A stretch of DNA of 64,000 bases, from positions 1,984,001 to 2,048,000 of the forward strand of contig NZ_JAZKUG010000001.1 in NCBI RefSeq assembly GCF_036625195.1, in the 5' to 3' direction. Under the pieces are notes generated by a model. It had not been told where the DNA came from. It was given only the letters and a program-made list of their open reading frames with translations, and did no database searches. Shown here piece by piece: positions 1 to 6,958 of the stretch; positions within the stretch are counted from its first letter, which is position 1, and each line of letters starts with the position of its first letter. The position numbers were made by a program, and so were the translations under genes. The DNA is from Accumulibacter sp. (lineage in GTDB: Bacteria > Pseudomonadota > Gammaproteobacteria > Burkholderiales > Rhodocyclaceae).

Positions 1-555
1 CGACAGTGCCAGGCCGAGGAGGCCGTTCGCCTCGACCAGGGCGGCGCGGCCACCGGCGAGCAGATCGATCCGGCGCAGCGGCTGCGGTGCGAAGTGGTGA
101 AACAGCTCGCCCGCCTGGGCGAAGTCGTCGAGCACGGTCTCCAGCATGCGGTCATGGAGCAGCGGAGCGATGAGCGCCCGTTCGGCGGCACTCAGCGCGT
201 GCGACGCGCTCGCCAGACGGTAGGCGATGCCGCGTTCGATGCGCTCGACCCACTGCAGGCCGCTGTTGTGCGCGATGTCGGTCGCTTTCGACGACCAGGG
301 CGAGATCGTGCCGATGCGTGGCGTGACCAGGAAGAGCTCGCCCGGCGGCGCCTCGTCGGCCGGACGTTCGCTGAGCAATGCGGCGAGCTGCCGGCGCTCG
401 TCTGCCGTTGCTGGTTCGTGACTGGCGACGAAGTGCCAGTGGTCGGCGCTGAGCACCTCTACGCCCGCGACGACCCGTGCGAGTCGCTGTTGCAGGCCCT
501 GCAGGCGGAAGGAGGAGAAGGCGGTGGCACCGCGGAGAAACAGGAGTTCGGCCAT
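1..555 (-). CDS. purL: Phosphoribosylformylglycinamidine synthase, N-terminal part (partial)
   Basis: Large FGAM synthase of purine biosynthesis, converting FGAR to FGAM with glutamine and ATP in the cytoplasm. Reading the minus strand from the ATG at 553-555 gives 185 uninterrupted codons up to the window edge. The start (MAELLFLRGATAFSSFRLQ), the block PRIGTISPWSSKATDIAHN near residue 80 and the following VERIERGIAY are typical of the N-terminal PurS-like domain of the roughly 1300-residue proteobacterial PurL. The remainder, including the synthetase and glutaminase domains, lies outside the window. A TATAAT hexamer sits about 50 nt upstream of the start. The gene points away from the restriction operon. 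Confidence 0.9.
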   Translation of the reverse strand, partial: MAELLFLRGATAFSSFRLQGLQQRLARVVAGVEVLSADHWHFVASHEPATADERRQLAALLSERPADEAPPGELFLVTPRIGTISPWSSKATDIAHNSGLQWVERIERGIAYRLASASHALSAAERALIAPLLHDRMLETVLDDFAQAGELFHHFAPQPLRRIDLLAGGRAALVEANGLLGLALS

Positions 556-603
556 GGCGGGCTGGGCTCGGGGGGCAGGCAGGCTGCGTTGAGGGAAGCC
601 GGG

Positions 604-609
604 ATTATA
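604..609 (-). promoter_or_regulatory. Candidate -10 element for purL
   Basis: On the minus strand 604-609 reads TATAAT, a perfect sigma70 -10 hexamer, 49 nt upstream of the purL start codon in an otherwise GC-rich stretch. I see no convincing -35 hexamer at 16-18 bp spacing, so this is a partial match supported mainly by position. Confidence 0.45.
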
Positions 610-909
610 GCCGACCCGGCGCTCCTGCTGCGGCGCAGCATCGGCGCCCGACGTGGTAGAGGGGGCCAGCAGCAGGGCCAAGAAGCGACGGAAGCAAAGG
701 GGGGCAATGCCCGCTGGGGCGCCGGCTGGATTACAATCATTACGGGCCCGCCCACCCGCCGGCCATCGACCTCCGAAACTGGCGCTTGAATGCGGGTCGC
801 TGCCTTCACCGCGACGGTCAAGGGCGACTGGCCGGGGAAACCCACGCAGGGCACGGCCAGAAAAACAAGACATGCGACCGCGCAAACGGCGGTACGACAG
901 GACCACTGA
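610..909. other. Intergenic stretch between purL and the hsd operon
   Basis: About 350 bp separates the divergent purL and hsdM genes. Long open frames on both strands here have no recognisable domain and I treat them as GC-rich shadows. A 39-codon frame (789-909, plus) ends directly against the hsdM ATG and could be a leader or a remnant. The block 720-909 gave me an impression of a dispersed intergenic repeat of Accumulibacter-like genomes, but that is only a hunch. Confidence 0.35.
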
Positions 910-3561
910 ATGGCACGGTTATCACTCGCCAAGCTTGAACGGCATCTCTACGCTGCTGCAGATATTTTGCGCAGCAAGATGGATGCGTCGGAGTACAAGG
1001 ACTTCATCTTCGGCATGCTGTTCCTCAAGCGTTCCTCGGACGTTTTCGAGGCCGAGCGGGAGAAGGTCATCGCTGAGCACGGCGAGGCGTTCGCCAATGA
1101 CCCGATGTTCTACGACAGCTTCTTCGTTCCGTGGGAGTCGCGCTGGCAATACCTGGTCGACAATCTCAACGCCGAGCGCTACGCCACGCTGCTCAATACC
1201 GCATTGACCAAGCTGGGCGAACACAATGGCCCGCTGGAAGGCGTGCTCGACCATATCGATTTCATGAAGCAGGTCGGCAACAAGCGCGTCATCAACGACG
1301 AAGACTGCCGGGCGCTGGCACGTCACTTCAATCGCTACCGCTTCCGCAATGGCGACTTCCAGTTCTCCGATCTACTCGGCGCTGCATACGAATTCCTGAT
1401 CAACATGTTCGCCGAATCGGCGGGCAAGAAGGGCGGTGACTTCTACACGCCGCGTGACGTCGTGCGCCTGATGGTGCGGCTGCTCAAACCGCAGCAAGGC
1501 ATGAGCGTGTATGACCCAACCTGCGGGTCGGGCGGCATGCTCATCCTGTCCAAGGAATATGTGGAGCAGTGCGGTGGCGACAGCGCCGATATGCGCCTGG
1601 CCGGACAGGTGCTGGATGTGTCCGCCTGGACCATCTGCAAACTCAACATGATTCTGCACGGCATTCCCGACGCCCACATCGAGCGCGAGGACACCCTGCT
1701 GCACCCGCTGCACCGCGAGGCCGGCGAACTGGAGCGCTTCGACCGGGTGATTGCCAATCCGCCCTTCAGCCAGAATTACTCCCGCACCAACATGGAATTC
1801 CCCGAGCGCTTCCGCTGGGGGTGGTGCCCGACTACCGGCAAGAAGGGCGACCTGATGTTTGCCCAGCACATGCTGGCGGTGTGCAGACCGGCCGGCATGG
1901 TGGCGACCGTCATGCCCCACGGGGTACTGTTCCGTGGAGGCGAGGAAAAGAAGATTCGGCAAAAGTGGATCGAGCAGGACTTGGTCGAGGCCGTCATCGG
2001 ACTGCCACAGAACCTGTTCTACGGCGCCACCATCCCGGCCTGCATTCTGGTACTGCGTCCTGAGCCCAACCGCAAGCCGGCAGCCCGGCGCGGCCAGGTG
2101 CTGTTCATCAACGCCGATGCCGAATACCACGCTGGCCGTGCCCAAAACTACCTCAAGCCCGAGCACGTAGAGAAGATCGTGTCCACCTTCGAGCGCTTCG
2201 AGAACGTGCAGGCTTATGCCCGCACCGTAAGCGTGCAGGAGTTGGCCGACAACGATTACAACCTCAATATCCGCCGTTACGTGGACAACGCCCCGCCCCC
2301 GGAGCACCAGGATGTCCGGGCACACCTGCAAGGTGGCGTGCCGGTCGCCGAGATTGAGGCCAAGCGTTCGCTGTTCGAGGCGGCCGGCCTGGCCCCTGAG
2401 CGCCTGTTTGCGCTTCGCGCTGGGCCCACGGGCGGCGACGTGCCCAGTACGCGCGGCGTGCGCGAGCCATCGGCGCATTACCTTGCCGCCCAAACTGGCT
2501 ATGCCGATTTTGCCGATACACTGGATAGCCGTTCCGCCATCCGCCGGTTGATCGAGGTCGACACTGGCATTCGCGACCGGCGCGAACAGGTATTCGCGGC
2601 CTGCGACGATTGGTGGGCAAGCCACAGCCACCGGCTGGCTGATTTGCCCAATCGTCGTGACCTCAATGGGGTGCGTAACGAGTTCCTGGAAACCTTCGGT
2701 GTTGCACTGTCGCCGATTGGTGCGCTGGATCGATTCCAGCTTGCCGGCGTGGTGGCTGGCTGGTGGAACGACAGTCTGCCCGACCTCAAGACCTTGATGG
2801 AACGCGGCTTCTCCGGCGTCATCGATGGCTGGCTGGATGCCATCGCCGACGCGCTGGAAGACGACGAAGCGAGTGGCCCCCTGTTCGATCCCTTTGCCCA
2901 CCCGCTGGTCCAGCACACCATGCAGGATTACTTGGCCCAGATCGAGGCCGAGCGTCAGGAGATCACCCGCCTGAGGGCCGAGAAGGAGGCGTGGGAAGCA
3001 CAGAACCCGCCCGAGGACGAAGACGAGGCCGAGGGTTGGAACTACGCCAAGGACCTGGAACGACGCATCAAGGAATTCAAGGACAGCATTCGTGAGGACT
3101 TGAAGCGCTTCAAGGAACTGGAAAAGAAACTCGGCATGAAGAAGCACACCGGCAATGCGGCCTTCGCCGCCGAGCACGCGGGCCTCAAGGTTCAGCTCGC
3201 GCCGACGCTCGACCAGATCGCCGAGCTGCAAACTGAGCTTGAACCCTACGAGACGATCAAGGCCGACCTGGCTGCTACGCGCGCCCGCTATCGGGAACTG
3301 TTAAGTCAGTTTCTCGACACTCTGACCCAGCGTTGCAACGACATGAGCGAGGAACAGACTGCCACAATGGTGCTCAGGCTGCTTGAGGAACGGGTGCAGC
3401 AGGCATTAGCAGTTGTGCTGGCGTGCAAGTTAAATCTATTGATTGGATACGTCGAATGGGTCTGGGACAAATATCGGGTAACGATGATCGACTTGCGTGA
3501 CAAGCGATCATCCCTTGAGCATGATCTGGATCGTGTACTCCGGGAGTTGGATTACCAATGA
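910..3561 (+). CDS. hsdM: Type I restriction-modification system methyltransferase subunit HsdM (extended form)
   Basis: Modification subunit of a type I R-M complex, transferring a methyl group from AdoMet to adenine N6 at the site chosen by HsdS. The 883-residue product begins with an HsdM_N-type helical domain, then an N6_Mtase domain with the AdoMet-binding motif DPTCGSGGM near residue 201 and the catalytic NPPF motif near residue 282. It is much longer than a classical HsdM of about 500 residues. The extra C-terminal part (about 500-883) contains a charged, Lys/Glu-rich segment at roughly 675-790 that looks like a coiled coil. The ATG at 910 directly follows the stop of a short upstream frame. 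The stop overlaps the hsdS start by 4 bp (ATGA), so this is the first gene of the operon. Confidence 0.93.
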   Translation: MARLSLAKLERHLYAAADILRSKMDASEYKDFIFGMLFLKRSSDVFEAEREKVIAEHGEAFANDPMFYDSFFVPWESRWQYLVDNLNAERYATLLNTALTKLGEHNGPLEGVLDHIDFMKQVGNKRVINDEDCRALARHFNRYRFRNGDFQFSDLLGAAYEFLINMFAESAGKKGGDFYTPRDVVRLMVRLLKPQQGMSVYDPTCGSGGMLILSKEYVEQCGGDSADMRLAGQVLDVSAWTICKLNMILHGIPDAHIEREDTLLHPLHREAGELERFDRVIANPPFSQNYSRTNMEFPERFRWGWCPTTGKKGDLMFAQHMLAVCRPAGMVATVMPHGVLFRGGEEKKIRQKWIEQDLVEAVIGLPQNLFYGATIPACILVLRPEPNRKPAARRGQVLFINADAEYHAGRAQNYLKPEHVEKIVSTFERFENVQAYARTVSVQELADNDYNLNIRRYVDNAPPPEHQDVRAHLQGGVPVAEIEAKRSLFEAAGLAPERLFALRAGPTGGDVPSTRGVREPSAHYLAAQTGYADFADTLDSRSAIRRLIEVDTGIRDRREQVFAACDDWWASHSHRLADLPNRRDLNGVRNEFLETFGVALSPIGALDRFQLAGVVAGWWNDSLPDLKTLMERGFSGVIDGWLDAIADALEDDEASGPLFDPFAHPLVQHTMQDYLAQIEAERQEITRLRAEKEAWEAQNPPEDEDEAEGWNYAKDLERRIKEFKDSIREDLKRFKELEKKLGMKKHTGNAAFAAEHAGLKVQLAPTLDQIAELQTELEPYETIKADLAATRARYRELLSQFLDTLTQRCNDMSEEQTATMVLRLLEERVQQALAVVLACKLNLLIGYVEWVWDKYRVTMIDLRDKRSSLEHDLDRVLRELDYQ

Positions 3562-4880
3562 ACGCGATGGCTACCCAATTTTTGCCAGATGGTTGGGAGG
3601 AAGTCAGCGTCGACAACCTTGGCGAGGTGGTCGGGGGTGGTACGCCCAGTCGGAATAATTCGTCCTACTGGAATGGTGATATTCCCTGGGTAACTCCGGG
3701 AGAAATAACCAAACTTGAAAGCAAGTATCTCTGTCGGACGGAAGAACGAATCACAGCTGCAGGATTGGCCGGAAGTGCCGCCCGCCTGTTGCCAGAAAAA
3801 TCCATTGTCGTCACAACTCGTGCGACTTTGGGTGAGGCGGCAATAACAGCGTGCCCACTCGCGACAAACCAAGGGTTTAAGAACATTGTTCCAAATCTAT
3901 CCAGCGATCCGTTATTCACTTACTACAAGATTAAGACGCTACGCGGCGAAATGGAGCGCCTTGCGTCAGGCACAACTTTTCTGGAAATTTCAAAGGCAGA
4001 TTTCGAGCGAATCCGACTCAGCCGCCCAATAGTCGCAGAACAAGAGCGCATCGCCCGCATTCTCGACACGATCGATAAGGCCATAGAGCACACCGACGCC
4101 TTTATCACTAAGCTTAAGCATGTGCAGTCAGGATTGTTGAACGATCTACTGACAAGAGGCATCGACGAGAATGGAAACATCAGGGGGGCACAACATGCAG
4201 ACGAGTTTGTGACAACTCCAATCGGACGCCTACCCCGGTCATGGAAAATCGACAAACTAATCGCGACCGCAGCTCGGACTGAGAACTCATTTAACGATGG
4301 CGACTGGATTGAGGCGCCGCATATTCGATCCGAAGGTGTTCGCCTTGTCCAAACTGGAAATATCGGTACCGGCAAGTACCTCGACAAAAGTGATGATAAG
4401 AAATTCATCTCTCAAGCGTCCTTTGCTGCCCTGCGTTGCAAACCAATATTGCCAGGTGACATTCTGATTTGTCGGTTGGCAGACCCTGTGGGCCGTGCAT
4501 GCATCGTTCCCGACAACCTCGGCTCTGCGATTACTTCTGTAGATGTGACAATCTATCGCCCGGATGCAAATCGACTCGTAAACAGTTTTATTGTTCGCTG
4601 GCTAAATACGCATGGAATGTTGTTGCGTTGCTCGCTGCTTGCAGCAGGAACGACGCGCTTACGCATTAGCCGATCAAACTTGGGCGCGATGCTTGTCCCG
4701 GTGCCAAGCATCGACGAACAGAATGAAATTGCCAGAATCCTCGATAGAGCAGACGCGGACATCGAGGCCGCTGAAAGAACCCAGTCGAAATTATGCCAAC
4801 TGAAGATCGGTCTGACTGACGACCTTCTTAGCGGTCGCGTCCGCGTTCCGGAAACACTAGACGAAAGGGTGCTTGCATGA
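3558..4880 (+). CDS. hsdS: Type I restriction-modification specificity subunit HsdS
   Basis: DNA sequence-recognition subunit of the type I complex. The 440 residues show the two-repeat layout: a first target recognition domain (about 1-155), a conserved helical spacer with QERIARILDTIDKAIEHTD and LLNDLLTRG, a second target recognition domain (about 215-375), and a second helical repeat with EQNEIARILDRADADIEAAE and LTDDLLSGR. The two spacers are recognisably repeats of each other, as expected for a HsdS recognising a bipartite site. Base composition is visibly more AT-rich than in the surrounding chromosome, consistent with transfer or rapid diversification. It overlaps hsdM and the next gene by 4 bp each (ATGA), which suggests translational coupling. 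Confidence 0.92.
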   Translation: MNAMATQFLPDGWEEVSVDNLGEVVGGGTPSRNNSSYWNGDIPWVTPGEITKLESKYLCRTEERITAAGLAGSAARLLPEKSIVVTTRATLGEAAITACPLATNQGFKNIVPNLSSDPLFTYYKIKTLRGEMERLASGTTFLEISKADFERIRLSRPIVAEQERIARILDTIDKAIEHTDAFITKLKHVQSGLLNDLLTRGIDENGNIRGAQHADEFVTTPIGRLPRSWKIDKLIATAARTENSFNDGDWIEAPHIRSEGVRLVQTGNIGTGKYLDKSDDKKFISQASFAALRCKPILPGDILICRLADPVGRACIVPDNLGSAITSVDVTIYRPDANRLVNSFIVRWLNTHGMLLRCSLLAAGTTRLRISRSNLGAMLVPVPSIDEQNEIARILDRADADIEAAERTQSKLCQLKIGLTDDLLSGRVRVPETLDERVLA

Positions 4881-5449
4881 CCACAGTCGCCATTCCGGCA
4901 TGGAACGTACTTGGTTTACTACCGCCGATTGATCCTGACCTACCAACCAGTCCGGATCGTTCGCCCTATCCGGTATCCCTGAAGGACGTGGTGATGCGTT
5001 TCTCGACCTCACCGGAGCGGCAGTCGGTACTGAAGGGTTTCCTCGGTTATCGCGCGGAACTGCATCGCCTTGGTCTCGCCGATGGGTTCCAGTGGATCGA
5101 TGGCAGTTTTCTTGAGGACGTCGAAACGATAGAGCGCCGTGTTCCACGAGACATCGACGTGGTGTCCTTCTTCCACACGCCAGCCAATGTCAGCGTTTCT
5201 GACGAGGACGCGCGGCTTTTCGATCAGGCCGTTGCAAAGGATCGCTTCAAGGTCGATGCGTACTTTGTAGAACTTGATCAAGTCACGCCGCGCGAGTTGA
5301 CGTTCTGGTCAGCGTACTGGTACAGCATGTGGTCTCATCGACGAACGCAGGCTTGGAAGGGTTTTTTACAGATCGAGCTGGCACCGACTGAGGACGCCGA
5401 AGCGCTGGCCTGGCTCGCTCAGTTCGAAGGAACAGGAGAGCAATCATGA
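4877..5449 (+). CDS. Nucleotidyltransferase-like protein embedded in the hsd operon (DUF6932-like)
   Basis: Unknown function; 190 residues. I see a pattern like a minimal nucleotidyltransferase: G76-S77, then D92-x-D94 at the end of a hydrophobic strand (RDIDVVSFF), and a third Asp at 127 in a second strand (FKVDAYFVEL). These could be the two metal-binding Asp residues plus the third carboxylate of the polymerase-beta-type fold. From memory it resembles DUF6932-type hypothetical proteins, which I cannot confirm here. It overlaps hsdS at its start and the next gene at its end by 4 bp each, so it is cotranslated with the R-M genes. It is not a standard R-M subunit. The fold is inference and catalytic activity is unproven. 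Confidence 0.6.
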   Translation: MTTVAIPAWNVLGLLPPIDPDLPTSPDRSPYPVSLKDVVMRFSTSPERQSVLKGFLGYRAELHRLGLADGFQWIDGSFLEDVETIERRVPRDIDVVSFFHTPANVSVSDEDARLFDQAVAKDRFKVDAYFVELDQVTPRELTFWSAYWYSMWSHRRTQAWKGFLQIELAPTEDAEALAWLAQFEGTGEQS

Positions 5450-6363
5450 ACCAGCAGGATCGTATGCATTTGCTGGCCGAGCGGAAGTTTCTACAGGAAC
5501 GTTTGGCTGAGTTGCCCGATTCCGCGCGAATCATGCGTATCAGCACGGAATCCCGCCTCCGTGCCATCGAGGAACGTTTGGCCCAAGAGCCTGTGGATGA
5601 ACGAGAGCCCGCACGTGTTCGCCTTACGTTCAATGGCAGGCCAGTGATTGGAAGCCATGGTATCTTCGCTGAGTTCGGAATGAAGGCTGTCAGCAATTTC
5701 ACGGAAGCAGTAGCCGCAGTTGCCGCCTCACTGACCGCGCCGCTCGCGGCGATGGGGCCGATTCCCAATCGGGAGCAGCATCAATTGTTGATTACAAGCA
5801 CCGCACTGGGGTCTTTCGGTTTCGAACTCGAAGAGTATCGGGTTGGGCAACTACCCCTCGAAGAGGCAAGCCCGGTAGCGCAAGCGTTGGAGCGCACGCA
5901 GAATCTGTTGCAGGGCACAGTGGGCACCGATGATCAACTAGCCGACTCGGCTGCCGATACCGATCCGCGTGCCTTGGATAGGGTGCGCGCATTTCTCCAA
6001 ACCCTGGCTGATTACGAAGCCATTTGCACGATGCAGTATCGGGATCGTGGCTTCCGATTTACGGATGTCGGCCAGGTCCGCAATAGCTTGGCGCGGCTTG
6101 GTCAAGATAACCTGCGCGAAGACGAGCAATACCTCGACGGAGAGTTTCAGGGGGTGCTACCCAAGGGACGCACCTTTGAGTTCAAGGTCGCTGGTGAAGA
6201 TGAAGTAGTGCGCGGCAAGGTTGGTCCAGTAATTCAGGATGCCGATGAATTGAATGCCCGCCTGCATCAAGCTGCACGGATCAAGGTCATGGTGACGAGG
6301 GTCGGCAATGGCAGGCCGCGTTATGTCTTGATCGAAGCCCCGCAATGGGCGGCGCCGGTATGA
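5446..6363 (+). CDS. Conserved hypothetical protein of the hsd operon, partner of the nucleotidyltransferase-like gene
   Basis: I do not recognise a named family for this 305-residue protein. The first about 45 residues are charged and helical (two short amphipathic segments around ERKFLQERLAEL and RLRAIEERLAQ), which suggests a small coiled coil. A beta-rich segment follows (VRLTFNGRPVIGSHGIF), then a helical part, and a C-terminal strand-rich domain from about residue 205 ending in a region like a small beta barrel (FEFKVAGEDEVVRGKVGPV). There is no signal peptide or membrane segment. It overlaps both neighbours by 4 bp (ATGA), so its dosage is tied to the gene before it; a two-protein module is the simplest reading. 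Confidence 0.6.
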   Translation: MNQQDRMHLLAERKFLQERLAELPDSARIMRISTESRLRAIEERLAQEPVDEREPARVRLTFNGRPVIGSHGIFAEFGMKAVSNFTEAVAAVAASLTAPLAAMGPIPNREQHQLLITSTALGSFGFELEEYRVGQLPLEEASPVAQALERTQNLLQGTVGTDDQLADSAADTDPRALDRVRAFLQTLADYEAICTMQYRDRGFRFTDVGQVRNSLARLGQDNLREDEQYLDGEFQGVLPKGRTFEFKVAGEDEVVRGKVGPVIQDADELNARLHQAARIKVMVTRVGNGRPRYVLIEAPQWAAPV

Positions 6364-6914
6364 TGGAAAATGGCATCGCCTTGCTGTTGCGTCTGATGAG
6401 CGCGTACAAAGTGCTCGATTACAGCCTGTCATTGCTGGAGGTGCAGAAGCTCGCCTATTTCCTGCAGGAAGCCGGCGAGCCCCTGCGGCTGAATTACGAG
6501 GCCGGGCATTACGGCCCCTACGCACCCAATCTCAACAAGGTGCTGGAGGTGATGGCAGGGCATTTCATTCGCGGCTATGGGGACAGCCAGAGGCCGGAGG
6601 CGGAGATCGAACTGTTGCCGGGTGCCGTCGATCAGGCCTCGGCGTTCCTCGCGGACAAGCGGGATTCCTTGATCCGTCTCGAACAGGTTGCCGATCTGAT
6701 CGAGGGGTTTGAAACTCCCTACGGCATGGAACTGCTGGCGACCGTACACTGGGTTGCGCATTACGGTGGTCGTCAGGGCGAAGCGCCTGCCGCCGATATG
6801 GATGCCGCCACCAACGTGGTTCACGCCTGGAACCCGCGCAAGCAGCACATCTTGAAGCCGGATCATATCCGCGCGGCCTGGATGCAGTTGGCGCAGAGGG
6901 GCTGGATGCATTGA
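6360..6914 (+). CDS. Stand-alone DarG C-terminal-domain-like (Panacea/SocA-type) protein
   Basis: A 184-residue protein resembling the C-terminal domain of the antitoxin DarG. Visible hallmarks are VQKLAYFLQEAGEPL near residue 27, YGPYAPNLNKVLE, GHFIRGYGD, EIELLPGAVDQA, and ADLIEGFETPYGMELLATVHWV near residue 120. The QKLAYF plus YGPY combination is typical of SocA/DUF4065 (Panacea) domains, which act as antitoxin or chaperone-like modules. A full DarG also carries an N-terminal macrodomain that removes ADP-ribose from DNA; none is present here, and no darT lies nearby. I chose ATG 6360 because it overlaps the previous stop as ATGA, like every junction before it in this operon. Its partner is unknown. 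Confidence 0.75.
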   Translation: MMENGIALLLRLMSAYKVLDYSLSLLEVQKLAYFLQEAGEPLRLNYEAGHYGPYAPNLNKVLEVMAGHFIRGYGDSQRPEAEIELLPGAVDQASAFLADKRDSLIRLEQVADLIEGFETPYGMELLATVHWVAHYGGRQGEAPAADMDAATNVVHAWNPRKQHILKPDHIRAAWMQLAQRGWMH

Positions 6915-6917
6915 TCC

Positions 6918-6936
6918 CCGCCCTGAATTGGGGCGG
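6918..6936 (+). promoter_or_regulatory. Small hairpin in the only real gap of the hsd operon
   Basis: CCGCCC (6918-6923) and GGGCGG (6931-6936) form a perfect 6-bp stem with a 7-nt loop, in the 44-nt gap before hsdR. All other junctions in the operon are 4-bp overlaps. There is no T-run, so it is not a standard intrinsic terminator; it could tune hsdR output or mark an RNA-processing site. Confidence 0.4.
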
Positions 6937-6958
6937 TCCGTAGCAGGCAGGGGGGCGA

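Noticed and set aside
94..789. Long plus-strand open frame over the purL start region
   Set aside because: Antisense to a clear PurL N-terminus and without recognisable domains; a GC-rich shadow.
459..932. 157-codon minus-strand open frame with a signal-like hydrophobic start
   Set aside because: Overlaps the purL start and hsdM start, Pro/Ala/Arg-biased later part, no family; may be part of a repeat element rather than a gene.
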